A stretch of DNA of 64,000 bases from Chitinophaga agri (GTDB lineage Bacteria > Bacteroidota > Bacteroidia > Chitinophagales > Chitinophagaceae): the NCBI RefSeq assembly GCF_010093065.1, contig NZ_CP048113.1, positions 6,466,001-6,530,000 of the forward strand. The letters are read 5' to 3'. A program made the position numbers and the translations under genes. The notes below the pieces were generated by a model, which saw nothing but the letters and a program-made list of their open reading frames with translations, was not told the origin of the DNA and searched no databases. Each line of letters starts with the position of its first letter. Within the stretch, counting starts at the first letter, position 1. This document shows positions 1 to 8,209 of this stretch, one piece after another.

Positions 1-1009
1 TTGGGTTGGTGGCTTCTGCGTTATAAAACTCGGCGTTCACCAGGAAGGATAATTTATCACTTGCCTTGTAGGACAGGCTTGGAGCAAAGAAGAAGGACTT
101 TTTGAAACCAGCGTCCTGGAAGCTGCCCTCATTGTGGTAAGCCGCATTTACACGCAGTAATGCACTTTTATCTTTGTTCAGCGGCGCATTTACATCAGCC
201 GTTACACGACTCAGGCCATATCCACCTGCAGTGTAGCTCACTTCACCACCAAAAGTTTCGTAAGGCTTTTTAGTAACGATGTTCAGCAAACCACCAAAAG
301 AGATATAGCTGCTGCCAAAGAGCGTGCCGGAAGGGCCTTTGATAGACTCGATCCTTTCCACGTTAGCAGGATCAATACCACCATTGGTCAGACCCGGAAT
401 GCCATTGATCATAGTGGGCTGTACCGCAAAACCACGCATAGAGAAGTAACCGGCACCGTCAGTAGGACGGCCTGTAGAAGACCACAGTTTGGTTACACCA
501 GGTGTATTTTTAAGTGCATCGTCAAAGTTAGTGATCACCTGTTCCTGCATCAGTTCTTTGGAAACCACGTTATAGACCTGTGGGTTTTCGAGATTTGCCA
601 ATGGCAGGCGCGCAACATATTGAGATTCTTTTTTAGCGAACTTGCTGCGACCAGTAGCGACTTCTACTTCCTTCAGCTGAATGTCCGACACAGCAAGCAT
701 CACCGTTATTTCCGTTGTGTTATCTGCAGTGACAAGTACCGTTTCTTCTTTGGGTGCATGTCCTACGAGTCTTACCTGTAATGTATAATTGCCCGGTTTT
801 ACATTGTTCAGTACAAAAACACCATTTTCATCCGTTAGGGCTGATTTCTTGGTGTTTTTAAGTATTACAGTTACCATCATGGCCGGTTTGCCGTCAGTTG
901 TAGTAACTGTACCTTTAATGAGTCCGTTTCCGTCTTCCGTAGTATGTGCGGAGAGCACACATGGACTAAAAGCCAGTAGCATTAAAAGTAGCGTCTGAAG
1001 AAATCTCAT
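1..1009 (-). CDS. TonB-dependent siderophore-type receptor, N-terminal part (runs off left edge)
   Basis: Outer-membrane receptor that would import ferric siderophores using TonB energy. The first 336 residues are visible: a signal peptide (MRFLQTLLLMLLAFSPCVLSA), a carboxypeptidase-like regulatory beta-sandwich domain at about residues 25-100 (typical of Bacteroidota receptors), then the plug domain with the family signatures MRGFAVQPT, GIPGLTNGG and RIESIKGPSG...LLNIVTKKP. The barrel begins just before the edge and the C-terminus is missing. I translated the minus strand by hand; the start ATG is at 1009. The receptor family is clear from the plug motifs, but the ligand cannot be named. It is divergent from the NamZ-like gene, with 287 bp between them. 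Confidence 0.9.
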   Translation of the reverse strand, partial: MRFLQTLLLMLLAFSPCVLSAHTTEDGNGLIKGTVTTTDGKPAMMVTVILKNTKKSALTDENGVFVLNNVKPGNYTLQVRLVGHAPKEETVLVTADNTTEITVMLAVSDIQLKEVEVATGRSKFAKKESQYVARLPLANLENPQVYNVVSKELMQEQVITNFDDALKNTPGVTKLWSSTGRPTDGAGYFSMRGFAVQPTMINGIPGLTNGGIDPANVERIESIKGPSGTLFGSSYISFGGLLNIVTKKPYETFGGEVSYTAGGYGLSRVTADVNAPLNKDKSALLRVNAAYHNEGSFQDAGFKKSFFFAPSLSYKASDKLSFLVNAEFYNAEATNP

Positions 1010-1257
1010 ATATATACATTGGTTTAGAGGCCCGCAAAGTTGTACCATGATGGGTAGTGGCTGGTTATATATTCGGGAAATCTTTTTACGCTATCGGGAA
1101 AAAAATGCACCCATTACTATTAATAGTAATGACTATGTGAAGATAGTATCGATATCTGTTAATTAAAGTGGATGCCGGAGCAGGTATGGGTTTTTTCTCG
1201 CATATGATAAGACTGTTGTTTTATCAGCCATCCTGCTGATAGAAGAAGTCGCATTTT

Positions 1258-1275
1258 GTTACATGAATTTGTAAC
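1258..1275. promoter_or_regulatory. 18-bp inverted repeat upstream of the NamZ-like gene
   Basis: GTTACA, spacer TGAATT, then TGTAAC: a perfect 6+6 bp dyad ending 21 bp before the chosen ATG at 1297. It lies in the divergent intergenic region shared with the TonB receptor. It could be a dimeric regulator site; no matching regulator is identified here. Confidence 0.35.
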
Positions 1276-1296
1276 TTGTTAACGAAACCAGTTCAT

Positions 1297-2532
1297 ATGA
1301 AGATAGTATTCACCATCACTGCGCTTATCATACTCTTTGCCACGTCAGCATATGCGTCTCTTGATAAGAATATTGAGAAAACTTCCGTCTGTACCGGCGA
1401 AGCAGAGCCGATCATTACTGGTGCCGACCAGACTGCGGCCTATCTCCCTTACCTGAAAGGTAAAAGGGTGGCCGTACTGGCCAATCCGACCACGATCATA
1501 GGCCATACACACCTGGTGGATAGTCTGCTGAAGAGAGGTGTTCGTATCGTGAAAATATTCGGACCAGAACATGGTTTTCGGGGGAATGCCAGTAATGGGG
1601 CGAAAGTAAAAGATGAGAAAGATGCGGCTACCGGTTTGCCAGTCGTGTCATTATATGGTACAAGACGTAAGCCTTCTGCCAGCGATCTGAAAGATGTGGA
1701 TATTGTCATATTCGACATCCAGGATGTGGGCTGCCGTTTTTATACTTATATCAATGTGCTGAGAGATGTGATGGAGGGTTGTGCTGAGCAGAATAAGGAG
1801 CTGATGATATTGGATCGTCCTAACCCGAATGGCTATCTGATAGATGGTCCGGTACTTGATATGCGGCTAAAGTCAGGTATCGGGCAGTTCCCGGTTCCGA
1901 TAGCACATGGGATGACCATTGCGGAGTTTGCCCAGATGATCAATGGGGAACGCTGGTTGCCCGGCGGCAAGACCTGTCGCCTGAAAATTATCCCGTTGAA
2001 GCATTATCAGCATGAGATGGAATATATCCTTCCTGTACCACCTTCTCCTAATCTGAATACACAGCAAAGTATCTTATTATACCCGTCTGTCTGTTTATTT
2101 GAAGGAACAGTGATCAGTCAGGGACGGGGAACATATTTTCCGTTCACAGTGTTGGGTAGTCCGGCATTAAAAGGAAAGTTTTCTTTTTCCTTTACGCCGG
2201 AGAGTATCCGCGGAATGAGCGAAACACCCCTGCATATGAACAAGGCCTGTTACGGACTGGATCTGAGAAAGTACAATACGGCAAAGTTGCGCAGTGAAGG
2301 GCGTATCAATCTCGACTGGATGATTAGTTTATACAAGGCTTATCCGGATAAGGCACATTTCTTTGACAGAACAGTAAGCAATCAGATTGGGAATATTGAT
2401 ATGCTGGCAGGTGTATATGAATTTAGACGGCAGATCATTGCAGGGAAGACGGCGGATGAGATCAGGGCATCGTGGGAGCCGGGGCTGTCTAAGTATAAGG
2501 AGATGCGTAAGCAATATCTTTTGTATCCGTAA
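1297..2532 (+). CDS. DUF1343 / NamZ-type exo-beta-N-acetylmuramidase (GH171-like)
   Basis: Probably releases terminal N-acetylmuramic acid from peptidoglycan fragments, by analogy with the NamZ family. The protein is 411 residues. The start chosen is the ATG at 1297, because it opens a clean signal peptide (MKIVFTITALIILFATSAYA); the in-frame TTG at 1276 would put seven polar residues before it. The family core is present: VAVLANPTT, the FGPEHGFRG motif with Glu91, FDIQDVGCRFYTY, and LDRPNPNG. Length and motif order match a full-length family member. It is monocistronic, with a strong terminator downstream. Export to the periplasm is expected. Exact substrate specificity is inferred from the family, not seen. 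Confidence 0.85.
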   Translation: MKIVFTITALIILFATSAYASLDKNIEKTSVCTGEAEPIITGADQTAAYLPYLKGKRVAVLANPTTIIGHTHLVDSLLKRGVRIVKIFGPEHGFRGNASNGAKVKDEKDAATGLPVVSLYGTRRKPSASDLKDVDIVIFDIQDVGCRFYTYINVLRDVMEGCAEQNKELMILDRPNPNGYLIDGPVLDMRLKSGIGQFPVPIAHGMTIAEFAQMINGERWLPGGKTCRLKIIPLKHYQHEMEYILPVPPSPNLNTQQSILLYPSVCLFEGTVISQGRGTYFPFTVLGSPALKGKFSFSFTPESIRGMSETPLHMNKACYGLDLRKYNTAKLRSEGRINLDWMISLYKAYPDKAHFFDRTVSNQIGNIDMLAGVYEFRRQIIAGKTADEIRASWEPGLSKYKEMRKQYLLYP

Positions 2533-2550
2533 TACGTCATCTTTAATATG

Positions 2551-2590
2551 AACGAAGGGGCATTGGTTATCCATGCCCCTTCGTTATTTG
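2551..2590 (+). terminator. Rho-independent terminator after the NamZ-like gene
   Basis: Perfect 13-bp stem: AACGAAGGGGCAT (2551-2563), 9-nt loop, ATGCCCCTTCGTT (2573-2585), followed by ATTTG. The next 190 bp to the DUF4236 gene hold no convincing gene. Confidence 0.85.
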
Positions 2591-2774
2591 GGTATTCAGG
2601 TAATTAGCAGTTACATTTCGATCTGTCTACATAGATCTTGCAAAATCAGGTTGTTCTTAAAATCAGAAATAGGGGATTTTTCCGGTTTTTGGGTCAGACT
2701 GTTTGCCTGTGCGGGCATTTCTTTGATATTTGCTCCGTATATGAAAAACATTTTGATCCCTAAAACATCATTCC

Positions 2775-3890
2775 ATGGCATGGAGCTATAGAAAAAGAAT
2801 AAAGATTATCCCCGGTGTTCACCTAAATATCAGCCGCAAAGGCATTAGTACAACTATTGGCGTTAAAGGCGCCAGTTTGAATATTGGCCCCGGCGGTACC
2901 TACCTGAATACGAGTATCCCCGCATTAGGTATTCGCAACAGACAGCGACTGTCACCGGCAGGTGCTGCACCCCCCGTATATGATACGCCTGAAGTAACTA
3001 CATTGGAACCGGAGCGCCGGGGCAACATATTCAGTGTGGCACCTAACGAAGTTACCAGCAATGACATGAAGGGTGTTAAGGAAACGATCATTGCTGCGCA
3101 TCGTCAGAAGAAGGAATTGATGGCTGATCTCGAAAAAGTGAAATCTTCACTTGGTCTATCCCGTATTAAACTGGTATTTTCCTATGTCTTCCTGATAGGC
3201 CTTGTTGCGAAGTCTGTCAGACAAAAGATCAGGGAAACTATAACGGCTCAGCAGGAAGCAGTAGAACAGATAAATGAACAGATAGATAACAGCTGTATGC
3301 GGATGGACGTGGAATTTGATGCTGATATAAAAGCTAAGTTCGATTCTCTTTCGGAAGCTTTTAAGCTATTGTCCCAGTCAAAGAAGGTCTGGGATGTAAC
3401 AGCTGCGACCAGCCAGAACAGGGTGGCTGCGAGGTCGGCAGCATCGACACTGGTGATGAAAACAGAAGTAGCTATCGCTATTAAAGATATTCCGGATATT
3501 AAGTCGGATGTAAACCCTTTATGGTTAAAAAATGCAAATGGCGCAGACCTGTATTTTTATCCCGGGTTCATTGTCATGTATGATTCACATGACCAGTTTG
3601 GTATTATTGGATTGGATGAACTCCAGTTTGACTTCGGTGCTGTTCGTTTTATAGAAGATGGTGTTGTACCTGCGGATAGTAAAGTGATAGACAGGACCTG
3701 GGCGAAGGTCAACAAGAATGGGACGCCTGATAAGCGTTTCAAAGGTAATTATCAGATCCCTGTTGTAAGATATGGAAGGATTTCTTTGAAAACGAAACAA
3801 GGAATGCACGAAGAATATGAGTTCAGCAACTATGAGGCAACAGAATCATTTGGTCATGCATTATCGAATTATATCCGGTCAGTTAGCTAA
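2775..3890 (+). CDS. DUF4236 domain protein with central coiled coil
   Basis: The first 57 or so residues are a typical DUF4236 domain (RKRIKIIPGVHLNISRKGIS, then GPGGTYLNTSIPALGIRNRQ), a glycine-rich beta domain of unknown role found in many bacteria. After it comes a charged helical stretch at about residues 95-175 with a short hydrophobic patch (IKLVFSYVFLIGLVAK) that may touch the membrane, and then a 150-residue C-terminal domain I do not recognise. The ATG at 2775 gives the normal DUF4236 N-terminus (MAWSYRKR). It appears to be a single-gene unit, with a hairpin downstream. Function is unknown. Confidence 0.75.
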   Translation: MAWSYRKRIKIIPGVHLNISRKGISTTIGVKGASLNIGPGGTYLNTSIPALGIRNRQRLSPAGAAPPVYDTPEVTTLEPERRGNIFSVAPNEVTSNDMKGVKETIIAAHRQKKELMADLEKVKSSLGLSRIKLVFSYVFLIGLVAKSVRQKIRETITAQQEAVEQINEQIDNSCMRMDVEFDADIKAKFDSLSEAFKLLSQSKKVWDVTAATSQNRVAARSAASTLVMKTEVAIAIKDIPDIKSDVNPLWLKNANGADLYFYPGFIVMYDSHDQFGIIGLDELQFDFGAVRFIEDGVVPADSKVIDRTWAKVNKNGTPDKRFKGNYQIPVVRYGRISLKTKQGMHEEYEFSNYEATESFGHALSNYIRSVS

Positions 3891-3915
3891 TCACTATATT
3901 GGACCTTATTAGTAC

Positions 3916-3944
3916 GGACAGATATATCAGACATATATCTGTCC
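3916..3944. terminator. Hairpin after the DUF4236 gene
   Basis: Perfect 12-bp arms GGACAGATATAT (3916-3927) and ATATATCTGTCC (3933-3944) around a CAGAC loop. The T-tract is weak (TTATGT), so it may be an imperfect terminator or a transcript-stabilising hairpin. Confidence 0.55.
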
Positions 3945-3980
3945 TTATGTGAATTTGTGGAAAGCCTATCTTATCCTGCT

Positions 3981-4472
3981 ATGAGCACCATGTATCCCCT
4001 CAAGCATATCCCCATGAATACCCCCCCTTACAGAAAAGACCGTCAAACGCGGTGGATGAAAGCAGCCATACTTTTACTAATAGTATGGCTCCTGGTATTA
4101 TTTCTTCCCGGCACGCATCGCCGGTTGCCGGATGGATATGAAACAACGCATGGAAAGGAATATAGTCCCGACAATCGTGTTCAGTCAACCACTGTCTATA
4201 AAACACCTCATGGAAGGAAGTACCATACCGCCGACTGTCATACGGTAAGGAACGTGTCCGAACAGTTGACTGTGACAGCAGCAGAGCAACAGGGACTGGA
4301 GCCATGTAAGATCTGTCATCCGGCATCAGTTCATACTGCCTCAGCACCGGCTAACAAAGCGGCGGGAACCGGTGAGACCGTGCGGTGTCAGGGTACGACA
4401 AAAAGAGGGACACGCTGCAAACACATGACCAGTATCGCCAACGGTTACTGTTTTCAGCATCAGCCGGAGTAA
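3981..4472 (+). CDS. Small membrane-anchored protein with two cysteine motifs
   Basis: About 163 residues from the ATG at 3981; in-frame GTG at 3957 and ATGs at 3990 and 4014 are alternatives. One transmembrane segment (AAILLLIVWLLVLFLP) is followed by a stretch resembling an Ada-type metal-binding motif (YHTADCHTVRN...EPCKICHP), a short linker, and a C-terminal CQGTTKRGTRCK...YCFQH motif of the kind found at the ends of many small bacterial proteins (DUF5763-like). Both halves could bind zinc; this is inference from Cys/His spacing. Function is unknown. It is convergent with the VOC gene. Confidence 0.6.
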   Translation: MSTMYPLKHIPMNTPPYRKDRQTRWMKAAILLLIVWLLVLFLPGTHRRLPDGYETTHGKEYSPDNRVQSTTVYKTPHGRKYHTADCHTVRNVSEQLTVTAAEQQGLEPCKICHPASVHTASAPANKAAGTGETVRCQGTTKRGTRCKHMTSIANGYCFQHQPE

Positions 4473-4477
4473 TACAA

Positions 4478-4828
4478 CTATTCTACAAAATGCCAGCATA
4501 CGCCTGCGATGTCAATAATATTCACTTCTTTGCCATAGGGCTGCTGGATGGGCTTACTGAGCTTAATGCCATATTTCTCCGGCAATTGTTTCTCTGATAC
4601 CTCTTTCCAGAAAGCATCTGCATTTTCAATTCCTACGGTAAGCATCAGGTTCTCAGCGAATGCCTGGTTGTCAAATTTCTGAAGGATGAATGTGCAGCCG
4701 TTGTTCTCAAAGCTCACATAGTCGCCGGAATCCCAGCCGATTTGAAAGCCAAGTTCCTGGAAGAACTGTTTGGAGGCGTTAAAATTTTTGCCGGATGGTA
4801 CAAATGGTGCCAGAGATTTGAATTGCAT
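4478..4828 (-). CDS. VOC (glyoxalase/bleomycin-resistance-like) family protein
   Basis: 116 residues with the beta-alpha-beta-beta-beta pattern of the vicinal oxygen chelate fold: MQFKSLAPFVPSGKNFNASKQF, then FQIGWDSGDYVSFENNGCTF, then a second half-module ending PYGKEVNIIDIAGVCWHFVE. This is the length of a single two-module VOC protein. Few clear metal ligands can be seen, so it may be a non-catalytic binding member. It is transcribed alone toward the preceding gene, with only 5 bp between the stop codons. Confidence 0.75.
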   Translation of the reverse strand: MQFKSLAPFVPSGKNFNASKQFFQELGFQIGWDSGDYVSFENNGCTFILQKFDNQAFAENLMLTVGIENADAFWKEVSEKQLPEKYGIKLSKPIQQPYGKEVNIIDIAGVCWHFVE

Positions 4829-5064
4829 AATTATGTACTTTATTGGTGGATAACATCATGTGTTCCCGAAGATAGAACAATACCAAATAATAATGGCTAA
4901 TAACAATGTACGTGTTATCTTCGGGTGGAATATCCCTGTAATATACCGATATGAAACGCTGTTTCTTTCCTGCTTATCTTGTTAGTAACCGCCTATGTCG
5001 GCGAACCCGGGTTAAATACCGCCCGCAGGAGAGCGATCTTCGTATTTTGAATGTACCTGTTAGT

Positions 5065-6165
5065 ATGAAAAAATATACACTCCTTTTTCTCTTTATACTT
5101 TTTATCTCTTCCGCCTTTGCGCAACAGCCTGTTACCTTTGATCAAATGGTCAGCCGGATGACAAAACCGTATCACGAAGACACGTTTCCCCGAAAATTTT
5201 TTCCCAGAGACGAGAAGTATACGATCAGCCTGAGTGACCAACCACTTCCGCTGGTATTGAAAGATACCATTATCAAAACTCCCGGTAGGTGTGCGCGTTC
5301 TATTGCTGGCGCTGTATTGTTTAGAGATAATCTGGTTATTCTGTCTGCATCCGGCCGTTTCACATGTTACCGCCCGGATGATCTGTCCAGGAATGAGGAA
5401 TTTGAAAAAAAGCTGAATACAAAAATATGGTGTTCTCACCAGATACTAAATAATCAATTGATAGCACAATCTGCAGAACAACCGTTTTATTTTACGGCTG
5501 CAAATACCTGGGAGACTTATAAAGCGCCGGCGACAGTAAAAGAAACTACACCTCTTTATGAAGATGAGGATTATTTCTGTTATTCAGAATGTCATGGTGA
5601 ATGGGGTGGAATGATATATTTCTTTGATAAAAGAACAGGTAGCACCTATTTTACCGGCGCTGGTTGTGCAAGGTCAGTATTGAAGAAGGCAGGTAAGTAT
5701 TACGTGCTTTCATCTTTGCGACACATGTCTGGTTCCAGTGATCTTGTGGAAATAGCCGATCCCCGGAAACTGTCTGAGTGTGCGTCAGAAATGTCCTATG
5801 GAACCATGCGCTGGATGGACAGAAAGGCCGCCGATACGGCAAAACATGCGGTGAGCGTATTTGATGTCTATGGACTGGTGGTGCATGCCATCTTTAGTAT
5901 AGAAGACCGCTTTATTTCTCTGGGCAGTTGGAGACAGCAAACCTTTCTGTGTGAAATAGATCAGGACATGACCACCATTGTACATCCCTTTTTTAACGAA
6001 AGCTTTTCCCCCTATTCTGCCAGTACGAATGGATATGGTGAGATACAACTCGTAAATATATCTACGGGTACCTGGAATGACACATACGTCGCCATTACCC
6101 TGATCATAAAAGGGAACAAGATCACCCGTATCACCTGGAACCAGCCATTGTTCGACGGGGAATAG
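5065..6165 (+). CDS. Secreted protein of unknown function
   Basis: 366 residues. The start is set at the ATG at 5065 because it begins an obvious signal peptide (MKKYTLLFLFILFISSAFAQ); the longer frame from 4951 adds 38 arginine-rich residues with no export logic. The mature part is rich in aromatic and beta-strand-like segments (SGRFTCYRPDDL, YFCYSECHGEWGGMIYFFDK), suggesting a beta-propeller-like fold. I do not recognise a named domain. It appears monocistronic and is probably periplasmic or surface-exposed. Confidence 0.65.
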   Translation: MKKYTLLFLFILFISSAFAQQPVTFDQMVSRMTKPYHEDTFPRKFFPRDEKYTISLSDQPLPLVLKDTIIKTPGRCARSIAGAVLFRDNLVILSASGRFTCYRPDDLSRNEEFEKKLNTKIWCSHQILNNQLIAQSAEQPFYFTAANTWETYKAPATVKETTPLYEDEDYFCYSECHGEWGGMIYFFDKRTGSTYFTGAGCARSVLKKAGKYYVLSSLRHMSGSSDLVEIADPRKLSECASEMSYGTMRWMDRKAADTAKHAVSVFDVYGLVVHAIFSIEDRFISLGSWRQQTFLCEIDQDMTTIVHPFFNESFSPYSASTNGYGEIQLVNISTGTWNDTYVAITLIIKGNKITRITWNQPLFDGE

Positions 6166-6249
6166 AACTATTGTGGTCAGGGGTGAAAAATAATTTACGT
6201 CACTTATCCCCTTATAAAGATTTTGCTGACTCGCCCGGAGTCCTTACAT

Positions 6250-6272
6250 TTAATTGTAAAAATTACAATTAA
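6250..6272. promoter_or_regulatory. 23-bp AT-rich inverted repeat
   Basis: Perfect 10-bp arms TTAATTGTAA and TTACAATTAA around AAA. It lies in the 446-bp gap (6166-6611) before the GH5 gene, which otherwise holds only the 11-bp repeats. It could be an operator or a weak hairpin. Confidence 0.35.
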
Positions 6273-6446
6273 TAATCTGACAGCACTAAATATGCCCGGT
6301 GTACCCGCCGGGTGCGCATTGTTCGTCAGTTATTTTATTTTCCTGTTGTACTACTGTCTTCGAATAAAAAAAGTGTTTTGATCTGGTAAATGATCCATTT
6401 CCCCGAAGGATATCCTGGTAAAAAGTGTCCAGGGCCGGAAGGGTAT

Positions 6447-6490
6447 AACAAGCGACGAACAAGCGACGAACAAGCGACGGCCAAGCGCTA
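6447..6490. repeat. 11-bp tandem repeat, three perfect copies plus a degenerate one
   Basis: AACAAGCGACG occurs at 6447-6457, 6458-6468 and 6469-6479, followed by a decayed unit to 6490 and a further similar unit (TAGAAACGACG). The unit is one DNA helical turn long. Two overlapping reading frames cross it on the minus strand only because of the repeat, so I do not call a gene. Confidence 0.85.
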
Positions 6491-6611
6491 TAGAAACGAC
6501 GAAAATGCCCGGTGAACAACCCAAGTCTTTTTTGCTGTTGCGTGATGATGCAACAGTATTTCCTAAACAGACGGAATAACCCTCATATTTCATCATTTAT
6601 AAATTTCACGT

Positions 6612-8084
6612 ATGAAAAGAAAACGCTTGTTGCTTGTATTTGCAACTACACTTTTTGCCTGTCAGAAGGACATGGAAAAGAACCTCGCCAATACCCTGGA
6701 GGCTCCCGCTATTGCTGCCGTAGCTGCTGCAGCCTTGCCCTCATCCGATTTTAAAGGCGTGAACTGGGCCGATATGCGGGATAACTTTGCCGACGATGAA
6801 CTGGTACTTTCCGGTACCACTATCAATGACAACAACGCTACTATCCAGTCGAAAGCCGATTACATCCTGAGTGGTTTTCAAACAGCCGGCGCCAATACCG
6901 TACGCCTGCCCGTTAATCCGCCTACCGTATTAAATGCCTGGTGGCAGTCTTACAAAGGGGCGATCGACAAAGCTTCCGCAAAGAATATGAAGGTATTACT
7001 GGCCTACTGGGAGGGGGCTTCCTCCCGTAACGGCCTGATAGACAATACTACTACTTTCTGGCAGATGTGGGACACTATAGTGGCGGCCTATGGCGCCAAT
7101 CCACTGATCTATTTTGAATGTTTTAATGAGCCGCACGGATATAGCGCTACCGATCTGCTGAACCTCTATAACCAATTCGTAACCCGTTACCCCACGATTC
7201 CGAAAGGTCGGTTTGTCCTGGACGGTACGGGGTATTCTACCGGTGTAAATACCGTAGGGGCAGATACCCGTTTTGATGGCTGTTTGCTGTCATTTCATGA
7301 TTATACCTGGTTCGAGGCCAGTAAGACCACGACGGCCGATTGGGAACAGCCTGTAAGATCACTGGCCTATCCCGCCAGAACTATCGTGACAGAGTTCGGT
7401 ACGGTAATGACCGATGGTACCAATTATACCGGCGCACCCGGCTCTAATGTGAATAATACCTATCTCCAGGGGATGACCAATTCCCTCCGCGAACTGGGTG
7501 TGGGTTGCGTGTACTGGCCCGGTCTGCGAACAGGCGATACCTATAGTATGTTCACTGCGAACGGAACTTCTTTATCCACTAACAACAATTCCGGCCTTAC
7601 GCGGTTAAAGTATGCATGGGGTACCGGAACTATTACCCCTCCTTATGCGTCCTTTACGGCGGGTAGTTATTATAAAGTGATCAATAAAAATAGCAGTAAA
7701 TCGCTCGAAGTGTATAACCAGTTAACTACCAATGGCGCGGCAATTGACCAGTGGGATTACTGGGCCGGCCTGAACCAGCAATGGCGGTTCAACGCGCAGA
7801 CAGGCAATTACTTTTCAGTGATCAACCGTAACAGTAGTAAGTCGCTGGATGTGAACGGACAGTCTGCTACCGCCGGTGCCGGCGTCATCCAGTGGGATTA
7901 CGCTGGTGGTAATAACCAGCAATGGCAGATCATTGATATTGGGTTCGGATATTATAAGATCTTAAACAGGAACAGCGGTATGGCATTGGATGTCAATGGC
8001 CAGTCAACCGCCAATGGTGGCAGCATCATTCAATGGAACTGGAACAGCGGTGCCAATCAGCAGTGGCAGATCGCTGCACCCTGA
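6612..8084 (+). CDS. Lipoprotein GH5 glycoside hydrolase with C-terminal ricin-type lectin domain
   Basis: 490 residues. It starts with a lipoprotein signal (KRKRLLLVFATTLFAC, Cys17). A GH5-like TIM barrel follows at about residues 46-345: GVNWADMRD near the start, the acid/base Glu173 in YFECFNEPHG and the nucleophile Glu261 in IVTEFGT. The last 140 residues are a beta-trefoil carbohydrate-binding domain (CBM13/RICIN) with three QxW repeats (QQWRF, QQWQI, QQWQI) and three SLEV/SLDV/ALDV strands. It likely cleaves beta-linked plant or fungal polysaccharides at the cell surface; cellulase versus mannanase cannot be decided. Monocistronic, with a terminator downstream. Confidence 0.9.
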   Translation: MKRKRLLLVFATTLFACQKDMEKNLANTLEAPAIAAVAAAALPSSDFKGVNWADMRDNFADDELVLSGTTINDNNATIQSKADYILSGFQTAGANTVRLPVNPPTVLNAWWQSYKGAIDKASAKNMKVLLAYWEGASSRNGLIDNTTTFWQMWDTIVAAYGANPLIYFECFNEPHGYSATDLLNLYNQFVTRYPTIPKGRFVLDGTGYSTGVNTVGADTRFDGCLLSFHDYTWFEASKTTTADWEQPVRSLAYPARTIVTEFGTVMTDGTNYTGAPGSNVNNTYLQGMTNSLRELGVGCVYWPGLRTGDTYSMFTANGTSLSTNNNSGLTRLKYAWGTGTITPPYASFTAGSYYKVINKNSSKSLEVYNQLTTNGAAIDQWDYWAGLNQQWRFNAQTGNYFSVINRNSSKSLDVNGQSATAGAGVIQWDYAGGNNQQWQIIDIGFGYYKILNRNSGMALDVNGQSTANGGSIIQWNWNSGANQQWQIAAP

Positions 8085-8109
8085 TCATTTACTTTATCCA
8101 TTGATAATG

Positions 8110-8150
8110 AGAGAGGCCGTGTATCCCTTGTGGATGCGGTCTCTTTTGTT
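8110..8150 (+). terminator. Terminator after the GH5 gene
   Basis: Two-part stem: outer AGAGGCC (8112-8118) with GGTCTCT (8138-8144) and inner GTATCC (8121-8126) with GGATGC (8132-8137), with two wobble pairs and a 2-nt bulge, then TTTTGTT. Confidence 0.7.
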
Positions 8151-8176
8151 ATTATTATATCCTGAATAAAGTACTG

Positions 8177-8204
8177 TTGACATATAAATACTTTATTATT
8201 TTTG
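8177..8204 (+). promoter_or_regulatory. Candidate Bacteroidota promoter for the TraB-like gene
   Basis: TTG at 8177-8179 and a perfect TAnnTTTG box (TATTTTTG, 8197-8204) 17 nt apart. The chosen ATG is at 8210, so the transcript would be nearly leaderless if this promoter is used. Confidence 0.45.
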
Positions 8205-8209
8205 TAAAT

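Noticed and set aside
2573..2791. 72-codon open frame on the plus strand between the NamZ terminator and the DUF4236 gene
   Set aside because: It starts inside the terminator stem, overlaps the DUF4236 start and has no recognisable domain.
6286..6596. Two overlapping minus-strand frames of 77 and 81 codons
   Set aside because: They share the 11-bp repeat in different frames and end in it; low complexity, no family, so treated as repeat-driven.
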